Source: Nitrospirota bacterium (GTDB lineage: Bacteria; Nitrospirota; Nitrospiria; SBBL01; Manganitrophaceae). Taken from it: a DNA stretch of 8,449 nt. The notes under the pieces are model-generated. The model did no database searches. It was not told where the DNA came from and saw only the letters and a program-made list of their open reading frames with translations. A program made the position numbers and the translations under genes. This document shows, one piece after another, positions 1-5,312 of the stretch. The stretch lies in NCBI GenBank assembly GCA_023248505.1, contig JAHFEM010000055.1:1-8449 (forward strand), given 5' to 3'. Numbering within the stretch: the first letter of the stretch is position 1; each line of letters starts with the position of its first letter.

Positions 1-705
1 GCCAGTCCCCATTCCAGCCCAAAAGCCAGGCTCGCGGCGTCGATCCTGCTCCGCGCCCTGATGCAGAAAGTTTATGAAAAACCTGTACGAAAAGACGGCG
101 ATGGACGCTCTCTTTTTTTCTATCTCGACGAATTTTACGCCCTTCACCTGCCGGACATGGCCGACTTTGCAAATACCGCACGGTCCGCGCGGGTCGGAAT
201 CGTAACCTATCTGCAGGCGGAAGGGCAGCTGACCCGATATAAACCGCACGAGGTCATATCGATTGCGGTAAATACAAAAACCGAGGTCTGTTTGCAAGGT
301 TGTGATCCGGTCACCTGCGAGCGTCTCTCGGATCTCTTCGGTAAACAGGCGATCCGCGATAAACGGATCGCGCGATCTAGACGCGGAGCGGTAACGACGA
401 CGGGATTTCAGGAGAGGCCCCTGTTGACCAAAGACGAGATCTATAACATGGCGATTGGCGCGGCGCTTCTCCACATCGGAGGATTACATCCTATTTGGGT
501 TAAGCAAATCTCTTCATATAAGAATCGGACATTTAAAAGGAGAAGAGGGTTGCCGGTCGAAGCGTATCGCCCGAGCGTCGAGCCGCTTGCGGCCGCTTCC
601 TATAAAGACCTCGACCTGCCCGGGCCCGACGCGATTCCTCCCTCCCCGCTCCTGCCGCATTCACCCTCCGCCCCTCAAGGTGGAGGAGAGATTATTAACT
701 GGTAA
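1..705 (+). CDS. Type IV secretion coupling protein, VirD4/TraG/TraD type (C-terminal part; 5' end outside window)
   Basis: The reading frame is open from base 1 with no stop, so this is the last 234 codons of a longer gene; the ATG at 61 is internal. Seen: a Walker-B-like strand FFYLDEF (fragment residues about 39-45), then ARVGIVTYLQAEGQL (about 63-77), the conserved segment ending in the LQxxxQL motif, then a segment NTKTEVCLQGCDP followed by RLSDLFG. This order is that of the C-terminal ATPase/TraM-recognition half of VirD4/TraG coupling proteins. Those are inner-membrane hexameric ATPases that hand the relaxase-DNA complex to the type IV secretion channel. The tail (about 200-234) is Pro-rich and probably disordered. 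The Walker A motif and membrane anchor must lie upstream. The gene ends 23 bp before the primase, so the two are probably co-transcribed. The coupling-protein family is fairly sure; the exact subfamily is not. Confidence 0.85.
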   Translation, partial: ASPHSSPKARLAASILLRALMQKVYEKPVRKDGDGRSLFFYLDEFYALHLPDMADFANTARSARVGIVTYLQAEGQLTRYKPHEVISIAVNTKTEVCLQGCDPVTCERLSDLFGKQAIRDKRIARSRRGAVTTTGFQERPLLTKDEIYNMAIGAALLHIGGLHPIWVKQISSYKNRTFKRRRGLPVEAYRPSVEPLAAASYKDLDLPGPDAIPPSPLLPHSPSAPQGGGEIINW

Positions 706-738
706 TTCAATGAATCGGAGGTAATTCAATGAAGCGGG
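701..738 (+). repeat. 19-bp imperfect tandem duplication spanning the coupling-protein stop and the primase start
   Basis: Copy 1 (701-719) and copy 2 (720-738) match at 17 of 19 bases; both contain GGTAATTCAATGAA. Copy 1 holds the TAA stop of the coupling protein (703-705) and an ATG at 710. Copy 2 holds the ATG at 729 that begins the primase. The Shine-Dalgarno GGAGG used by the primase (717-721) lies across the copy junction. A side effect is a four-codon mini-ORF, ATG-AAT-CGG-AGG-TAA (710-724), ending just before the real start. Whether it is translated is unknown; its own ribosome site would be the GGTGGAGGAG at 680-689, which is about 20 nt away and poorly placed. Confidence 0.8.
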
Positions 739-2462
739 AAGGAGTGAATTCGTTCGAGGAGGTCAAAAGAAAAGTCGACATTCTCGCCTTTATCGAGAAG
801 TGTACGGGCCAAAGCCCGCGAAGATCGGGAAAAGGATTTACTCTCCCGGAATGTCCTTTCTGCCATGGACATGGATGTTTTTCGATCACTCCTGAAAAGC
901 AACTCTATAACTGTTTCCAGTGTTCAGGAAAAACCGGAGGAGATATCTTCGATTTTATCTGCAAGCTCAGAGGATGCGACAAGCGCGGCGCCCTGGAGGA
1001 GCTGGCGAAGGAAGTCGGGTATGAGCTCCCCGCTCTACGCTCGTCCAAACGGGACGTCCGCGAAGAAATCATGTCTCAAACGAAGGAAGACTGGTCTCTT
1101 CCTCAGGCGAAAGACGCCTGGGAGTATTTAGTCAACCTTCGGCGGCTCTCTCCCGAGGTCCTCAAGAGCCACGACGTCGGATATTTCTGCGACCGCTCCC
1201 GGCTCATCGGGATTCTCAAGAAGAAAGGTTTCACCTACGATGAAATCAACAACTCCGGTATTCTGACGCGAGGATTTGGAACTTTTTATGAAATTCTGTT
1301 CGGATGGCGGGCATACAACGGGACATTGTCCGGATTCGTCGCGGGGGCCACGAAGGCCCGACTGGCGACCGTCAAACCGGACGAGGCAGACGGGTTTCCG
1401 AAATACAAGAACGCCTCGGACCTTCAGGTGGACTCCCCCTATAACCTCTACTACGCGAAAAGGCGAGTGCCGGAGGACGCGACCTTGGTGATCGTGGAGG
1501 GGATTCTAGATTGCCTTCAGATGCAGTCGCACGGCCTGCTAAATACGGTCGCACTTGGAGGAACAACATTTAAGGAAGGGTTCGGGAAGGCGCTGGCGAC
1601 GACCCGCTTCACGCGCCTCATTTTACTTTTAGATAGCGATAAACCTGGAAGGCATGGAACGGCGCAATTGATCCGGCTTCTCATACAGGCCTTTCCGAAA
1701 TTTACCCTCTTTGTGACCGAGATCACGGCCCTCGATCCGGCCGACGAGAGCCGAAGGATTAAGGATCCGGACGAATTAATTATCAAGCTGGGGGCCGACG
1801 TTCTCAAAAAGGTCATTCGTTATCCGGCCAAGGCGGGCCCATGGTTGGTGCTCGCCATGCGCGAGAGGTACGACATGAAGAATACACTGGATCGCGATCG
1901 AGCGTTCGAGGAGGTCGCCTCCTTGTGGGGGTACCTCACCGACGAGGTCGAGCGGAAGGAGATCCTTCGATATCTTGCCGACGGATCGGAGATGCCACAA
2001 GAGGATATTCGGAAAACGATTGAAAAATATGCCCAGCGAAACGCACCCGGCGATCTGTCCAACCGGACTGAAGCGGCCGGTCCTGTGACAAATCGGTTGA
2101 CGGACCAAGGTGTCGCTCCGAGAGAACAGACTGGATCTAGACGCCAAGACAAGGGGCAAGCGGGCAGCGAACGGGATAGAGCGCTCAGGAAAAAAAATAA
2201 GGTTCTCCTTCGGGCCTATGGCGCATTTGTTCTGCAAACAAGGGCGCTCGCGAAGGCGGGACTTCTCTGGCATGTGAATCGTCTCACGGAGGCGCACGTC
2301 AACCTGCTCCGGGTACTCCGCCGAGACCCGGTGAAAGCTCAATGGATGATTGAGACGATCAATCAGGTGTTTACAGCGGCGAAGCTGAAAGACCTCGAGG
2401 GAATCAATACCGAAATCGAGCAGCTCTGCAAACAGGACGATTATGATACAGGAGGCGAATAA
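729..2462 (+). CDS. DnaG-like DNA primase of a mobile element (zinc ribbon + TOPRIM)
   Basis: 577 residues. Primases make RNA primers for DNA synthesis; element-encoded ones support plasmid replication or complementary-strand synthesis after conjugation. Domain 1 is a zinc ribbon with C42-PF-C45 and C62-FQ-C65. The second ligand position is Cys where chromosomal DnaG has His (CHC2). Domain 2 has the DnaG-like catalytic core: PKYKNASD (224-231, compare DnaG KYLNSP), the TOPRIM glutamate in VIVEGILD (E257), the paired acids in LLDSDKPG (D302, D304), and KDPDEL (345-350). Residues about 440-490 are a polar linker. The last 90 residues are helical and charged and replace the usual DnaB-binding domain; I do not recognise them. 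The start is ATG 729 with GGAGG seven bases upstream. The stop TAA overlaps the ATG of the next gene by one base (TAATG), which suggests translational coupling. No helicase domain is visible. Confidence 0.9.
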   Translation: MKREGVNSFEEVKRKVDILAFIEKCTGQSPRRSGKGFTLPECPFCHGHGCFSITPEKQLYNCFQCSGKTGGDIFDFICKLRGCDKRGALEELAKEVGYELPALRSSKRDVREEIMSQTKEDWSLPQAKDAWEYLVNLRRLSPEVLKSHDVGYFCDRSRLIGILKKKGFTYDEINNSGILTRGFGTFYEILFGWRAYNGTLSGFVAGATKARLATVKPDEADGFPKYKNASDLQVDSPYNLYYAKRRVPEDATLVIVEGILDCLQMQSHGLLNTVALGGTTFKEGFGKALATTRFTRLILLLDSDKPGRHGTAQLIRLLIQAFPKFTLFVTEITALDPADESRRIKDPDELIIKLGADVLKKVIRYPAKAGPWLVLAMRERYDMKNTLDRDRAFEEVASLWGYLTDEVERKEILRYLADGSEMPQEDIRKTIEKYAQRNAPGDLSNRTEAAGPVTNRLTDQGVAPREQTGSRRQDKGQAGSERDRALRKKNKVLLRAYGAFVLQTRALAKAGLLWHVNRLTEAHVNLLRVLRRDPVKAQWMIETINQVFTAAKLKDLEGINTEIEQLCKQDDYDTGGE

Positions 2463-3343
2463 TGCTCCGCGGAGCGGGTCTGGTTCTCACCGATCGTGAC
2501 ATTGAATTGTTTAAATATCTCGCATTTGGGCCTGCTTTCTCCGATGACCTTCATGCGCGATTTTTCGTGGGAAAGGGCAAATTGGTCAGCCGGCAGGCAT
2601 ATGAAAGGCGAATGTGGAAATTGATCGAGGCCTGCTGTATTGAGCGGATCGAACCCCAGAGAATTCGTGGACGCCGAACCATCCTGCACAAACCGGTCTA
2701 TAGCCTCGCGGAAGGGGGAATTGAGATTTTGACCTCTCAGGGCGTCCTCCAGATCGATCGGATCCGGCACGTTCGGCCGAACCGTCGAACTCTTTTTCAT
2801 GAAATTATCTTAACCCGCTTGATCCGCAGAATTTATGAAGGAGACCCGAGGCGGTACGAGGTCATCCGATTGTTTGATCATGACATGCTGGCAAAACAGG
2901 TTCAGAGGGTCAGGATTAAACGGATCCCTGATTTACGGTTCACGCTTAAATTCAGACATGGAGCGTATTTTAGTTATCTCGTCGAAATCGACGCCGGAAC
3001 CACGCATACTCCGGAGTTTCTTCAGAAGTTGCTCGCTTTTATGCAGCTGAGCCGCCGCCTGGCGCCGGTCAATTCGAAGGATCCGGTCGGAATATTGATC
3101 GTTTGTCACACTTCGGACCGGATGGAGACGCTGCAAAAGGCCGTAATGGAAAGCCATATCACCGTGAAGGTGGCCAATCGGTTTCTTTTCAGCACCATCC
3201 AAAACATCGACAACTCACTCGGCTTGTACAACCCTTGGCATAAAGCAGATGGAGCAAAAATTGATTTTATTTTCAAGGACGGCGGTAAAGCGCCGGAACT
3301 CCAATCAGGTAAAAGCGGCAAAGCACTTGAGCAGTCGATTTAA
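2462..3343 (+). CDS. Replication-relaxation family protein (plasmid/ICE mobilisation accessory)
   Basis: 293 residues, started by an ATG that shares a base with the primase stop and is served by GGAGG at 2451-2455. The N-terminus (about 8-95) reads as a winged helix: LTDRDIELFKYL opens it, helices with a RRMWKLIEACCIERI segment follow, and a wing ends near VYSLAEGGIEIL. The second half has RIPDLRF (154-160) and YLVEIDAGT (172-180) followed by a lysine-containing helix (K189). This PD...EID...K layout is typical of the replication-relaxation family. Members are found on conjugative plasmids and integrative elements of many bacteria, next to coupling-protein and relaxase genes; their biochemical role is poorly defined. 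The layout resembles a PD-(D/E)xK nuclease core, but that is my inference. Residues 275-293 are a short polar tail. The gene ends in a double stop, TAATAA. Confidence 0.75.
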   Translation: MLRGAGLVLTDRDIELFKYLAFGPAFSDDLHARFFVGKGKLVSRQAYERRMWKLIEACCIERIEPQRIRGRRTILHKPVYSLAEGGIEILTSQGVLQIDRIRHVRPNRRTLFHEIILTRLIRRIYEGDPRRYEVIRLFDHDMLAKQVQRVRIKRIPDLRFTLKFRHGAYFSYLVEIDAGTTHTPEFLQKLLAFMQLSRRLAPVNSKDPVGILIVCHTSDRMETLQKAVMESHITVKVANRFLFSTIQNIDNSLGLYNPWHKADGAKIDFIFKDGGKAPELQSGKSGKALEQSI

Positions 3344-3353
3344 TAACATTCGG

Positions 3354-3410
3354 TCCCAGGGTTCTTTCGAAAGGTGGGAGCGTGGGGTAACCAAACAAAC
3401 GCCTTTTTTA
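3354..3410 (+). terminator. Possible intrinsic terminator after the primase/replication-relaxation pair
   Basis: A hairpin can form from TCCCA (3354-3358) with TGGGA (3375-3379), with an inner perfect palindrome CTTTCGAAAG (3364-3373). A weaker second stem GCGT/ACGC (3380-3383 with 3399-3402) is followed closely by six Ts (3404-3409). The T run suits Rho-independent termination, but the stem directly before it is only four base pairs with a long loop, so the call is tentative. If correct, the nuclease gene downstream needs its own promoter. Confidence 0.35.
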
Positions 3411-3446
3411 TTGTGAAATAAACCCCTATCTGGTAGATTGCCTCTC

Positions 3447-3989
3447 ATGTTGATTCGATTCAAGAGAATCATCTTATCGTTCATTCTCCTAACATCTCTG
3501 ACCCTTCTCTTTCCGTCGTCATTTATATCGGCGGGACCCGAAACATTCTACGTCTGTTTTACTCCCGGAGAGAACTGCACCGAAACGATCGTCAAGGTGT
3601 TGGGCCAAAGCCGTACCTCTGTTTTAATGCAGGCCTATTCGTTTACGTCGGCCCCCGTCGCCAAGGCCTTGGTTGAGGCTCATAAACGAGGCGTCCATGT
3701 CGAGTCGATCCTGGACAGAAGCAACAAAAGGCAAAAATATTCGTCTGCGGACTTTATTTCTAGGGCGGGGATTCCAACGTATATCGACTCCCAACACGCG
3801 ATTGCTCACAACAAGGTGATGGTCATCGATGAAGAGATCGTGATCACCGGTTCTTTCAATTTCACGAAGGCTGCCGAAGAGAAAAATGCCGAGAATCTGC
3901 TTGTGATTCAAGACCATGTATTGGCCAGCCGGTATGCGGCGAACTGGCAGGCTCATAAAAAGCACTCGGAGATTTATAGAAGACGATAG
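3447..3989 (+). CDS. nuc: Exported phospholipase-D superfamily nuclease, pKM101 Nuc-like
   Basis: 180 residues from ATG 3447. A TTG at 3438 in the same frame could add three residues, but the only purine-rich stretch upstream (GGTAG, 3432-3436) suits the ATG better. The N-terminus is a signal peptide: a basic start (RFKR), a long hydrophobic core, and likely cleavage near SFISA. The mature part begins with a FYVCFTPGENC strand (two Cys, possibly a disulfide), followed by VLMQAYSFTSAPVAKAL and RGVHVESILD. A single HKD motif follows, H121-x-K123-x4-D128, with the downstream GSFNFTKAAEEKNAEN signature (135-150). The size and motif order match the periplasmic endonuclease Nuc of plasmid pKM101, which works as a dimer with one HKD motif per chain and cuts nucleic acid non-specifically. 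Such genes often sit in conjugation regions. The role there is unsettled; clearing DNA in the envelope is one idea. Confidence 0.9.
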   Translation: MLIRFKRIILSFILLTSLTLLFPSSFISAGPETFYVCFTPGENCTETIVKVLGQSRTSVLMQAYSFTSAPVAKALVEAHKRGVHVESILDRSNKRQKYSSADFISRAGIPTYIDSQHAIAHNKVMVIDEEIVITGSFNFTKAAEEKNAENLLVIQDHVLASRYAANWQAHKKHSEIYRRR

Positions 3990-4032
3990 CTCGTTAACTT
4001 TTGTGTAAATCGACATCCATCATGGAGGCAAT

Positions 4033-4311
4033 ATGAATAAGAGGGAGTTGGTTGAATCCGTGGTCAAAACACAGGCAAAGAATGATTTGAGCAAGCGAAC
4101 GGTCGTTGAAATTATAGCCGAGACGTTCGCCGCGATGGCGAAAGGGATCAAGAAGAACGGGAGATTCAGCTTTCCCGGCTTCGGTACTTTCACGGTCCGC
4201 GCCAGAGCCGCTCGAAAAGGGAGAGACCCTCAAACAGGCGAGCCTATTAAGATCAAGGCCTCCAAATCGATAAGATTCAAAGCGGCGCCCTCCCTCAAAA
4301 GGAGTCTCTAG
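4033..4311 (+). CDS. HU/IHF-family nucleoid DNA-bending protein
   Basis: 92 residues, the standard HU length. The N-terminal helices (MNKRELVESVV to about residue 40) form the dimer body. The signature follows as FPGFGTFTVRARAARKGRDP (47-66) and then QTGEPIKI; P66 is the proline that HU-class proteins insert between base pairs. The usual GRNP reads GRDP here, a mild variation. HU dimers bend DNA and assist replication initiation, recombination and transcription. The start is ATG 4033 with a strong GGAGG (4024-4028). Sitting between transfer genes and a LuxR-type regulator, this is probably an element-borne copy rather than the housekeeping hup gene, though that is inferred from neighbours only. 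It lies 43 bp after the nuclease and only 6 bp before the next gene. Confidence 0.92.
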   Translation: MNKRELVESVVKTQAKNDLSKRTVVEIIAETFAAMAKGIKKNGRFSFPGFGTFTVRARAARKGRDPQTGEPIKIKASKSIRFKAAPSLKRSL

Positions 4312-4317
4312 ACGCCG

Positions 4318-4596
4318 ATGACCAAGAGAACCCAACCCACTAAAGCTAAACTCAATCGAATGGAGACCGAGCGGGGCGCCGTGTTCTTTAGGGAACCGAC
4401 CGAAAGAGAACTAGAGGTGATCCGCCTCGTTGCGGCAGGATATAAAAATAGGGAAGCGGCAGAGAAGATGGGAATTTCAGTTAAAACCGTCGAGACCCAC
4501 CGTGCAAATATCATGAACAAGCTGGCCCTTCGAAATGTCGTCGATCTAATAACCTACGCGATCCGAAAGGGAATTGTTGTGATCGAACAGGACTGA
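4318..4596 (+). CDS. Stand-alone LuxR/GerE-type HTH transcription regulator
   Basis: 92 residues consisting of almost nothing but a LuxR-type DNA-binding domain. PTERELEVIRLVAAG (27-41), NREAAEKMGISVKTVETHRA (44-63) and NIMNKLALRN (64-73) match the four-helix GerE fold, with TVETHR as the recognition helix. There is no receiver or ligand-binding domain; the first 25 residues are short, basic and probably flexible. The protein resembles the C-terminal half of NarL/FixJ response regulators or small GerE-like regulators. The start is ATG 4318; AAGGAG inside the end of the HU gene (4299-4304) is 13 bases away, a little long. The gene follows HU by 6 bp and is probably in the same transcript. Its target is unknown; the transfer genes or the downstream promoter at 4776 are candidates by position only. 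Confidence 0.88.
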   Translation: MTKRTQPTKAKLNRMETERGAVFFREPTERELEVIRLVAAGYKNREAAEKMGISVKTVETHRANIMNKLALRNVVDLITYAIRKGIVVIEQD

Positions 4597-4602
4597 CGTA
4601 AA

Positions 4603-4779
4603 ATGATGGATACCCCTGATCCAAAAAAGAAGAAAATGAGGATGTCCCCGGCCAAAGAAATACTGGCCACGGGTATACCTCTTGAGATGGCGGTTTATGA
4701 TTTCTGTCCGCAGGCCTTGACGCAGACTGGATCGAACGGAGAGTTTACCGCACTGAATGAGGTCTGTTCCAAAACTTGA
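4603..4779 (+). CDS. Small hypothetical protein (58 aa), tentative
   Basis: A short frame begins with two adjacent ATGs (4603, 4606) six bases after the LuxR-type gene and ends at the TGA that lies inside the -35 box of the next promoter. The product begins MMDTPDPKKKKMRM, so it is lysine-rich at the N-terminus. It continues to a mixed region with two cysteines (residues 35 and 55) and no membrane segment. I do not recognise it. In favour: tight spacing after the upstream gene and a mainly unbroken, reasonable composition. Against: a weak ribosome site (AGGA about 10 bases upstream), short length, and no known motif. The DNA at 4647-4673 can also form a hairpin (GGCCA/TGGCC core), so part of this stretch could be untranslated leader instead. 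Confidence 0.4.
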   Translation: MMDTPDPKKKKMRMSPAKEILATGIPLEMAVYDFCPQALTQTGSNGEFTALNEVCSKT

Positions 4780-4804
4780 CATAATATCATCCAACCTGTA
4801 TTGT
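4776..4804 (+). promoter_or_regulatory. Sigma70-type promoter of the copper/silver efflux operon
   Basis: A perfect -35 box TTGACA (4776-4781), a 17-base spacer and a -10 box TATTGT (4799-4804; 4 of 6 consensus) precede the first efflux-operon gene. Transcription would start near 4811, giving a leader of about 20 bases with GGGGGA (4819-4824) before the TTG at 4831. The spacer is the normal 17 bp, not the 19-20 bp stretched spacer of MerR/CueR-controlled metal promoters, and I see no clear dyad in it. Control by a CueR-like activator is therefore unlikely from the sequence. A two-component regulator or a repressor remains possible. Confidence 0.7.
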
Positions 4805-4830
4805 TCTGTAAAAAGGCTGGGGGATCAATC

Positions 4831-5202
4831 TTGAACAGTAAAAGAGCCAAACTATTCATTCTGGTGGTCCTGGGTTTTTCCTTTCTCACCCTCTCCCTGG
4901 CAAGCGCCTGCATGGTTCCGGATTGGGCGCCGAAAGCGGAGGATTGCTGCGTCTTACCCTGCAAAACAGTTTCCTCTCCGGAGTTGGCCAAAAGCTTCTG
5001 TCATCTCTCCAATCAGCAACGCTCCTTGAATGCCGGACCTCAGCTGCCACAGCAGGCGGTTCTTGTGGAAGATGGGCTCTCTCTCATCACCCGTTCGCTT
5101 AAAGCGCCTCCACCCGTTTTATCACCTCAAATCGACTCCAATCATTTTATACAGCAACCTCCAGGGGATCTCTGCATCCTCCACCGTACCCTTCTGCTTT
5201 AA
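4831..5202 (+). CDS. Small secreted Cys-rich protein leading the Cus-type operon (unknown function)
   Basis: 123 residues starting at TTG 4831 (GGGGGA six bases upstream). The in-frame TTG at 4801 lies inside the -10 box and ahead of the expected transcript start, so it cannot be used from that promoter. The N-terminus is a signal peptide (basic NSKRAK, hydrophobic core about 8-23, ASA|C at 24-27). The Cys after ASA lacks the Leu at -3 of a proper lipobox, so signal peptidase I cleavage is more likely than lipidation, but not certain. The exported part has six Cys (27, 39, 40, 44, 57, 115), including a CCVLPC cluster and FCHL, followed by a Pro-rich stretch (APPPVLSP) and a hydrophobic end (LCILHRTLLL). 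Similar short Cys-bearing exported proteins occur at the head of RND metal-efflux operons. A periplasmic metal-binding or sensing role fits the context but is inference. Confidence 0.7.
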   Translation: MNSKRAKLFILVVLGFSFLTLSLASACMVPDWAPKAEDCCVLPCKTVSSPELAKSFCHLSNQQRSLNAGPQLPQQAVLVEDGLSLITRSLKAPPPVLSPQIDSNHFIQQPPGDLCILHRTLLL

Positions 5203-5312
5203 ACGAATCCTATACCACAATCCAATCATCGGTGATTAACGCTGTTTTCAGATCCAAGAGCGCTGTCGCCTATTTCCGTCTTTAAACTTTTTCATGTCTA
5301 CTGGAGTGGTCT

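Noticed and set aside
1776..2342. Long minus-strand open frame of 188 codons inside the primase gene.
   Set aside because: It lies opposite a well-supported coding frame, has no recognisable motif, and is explained by the codon pattern of the + strand gene.
3411..3439. Promoter-like TTGTGA - 17 bp - TAGATT before the nuclease gene.
   Set aside because: Both boxes match only 4 of 6 bases and the start point would fall on the ATG itself, giving a leaderless message; too weak to call.
376..4315. The 9-mer TCTAGACGC occurs three times (376-384, 2136-2144, 4307-4315).
   Set aside because: A handful of triplicated 9-mers is expected by chance in 8.4 kb; the copies lie in coding or stop-codon sequence with no common context.
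4647..4673. Hairpin with GGCCA/TGGCC core, considered as a terminator after the LuxR-type gene or as a riboswitch.
   Set aside because: No T run follows, the stem has a bulge, and no known riboswitch core is visible; it may simply be part of the small ORF.
5203..5312. Gap before the channel gene, checked for a terminator or second promoter.
   Set aside because: Only a five-base-pair AATCA/TGATT stem without a T run is present, and no convincing -35/-10 pair.
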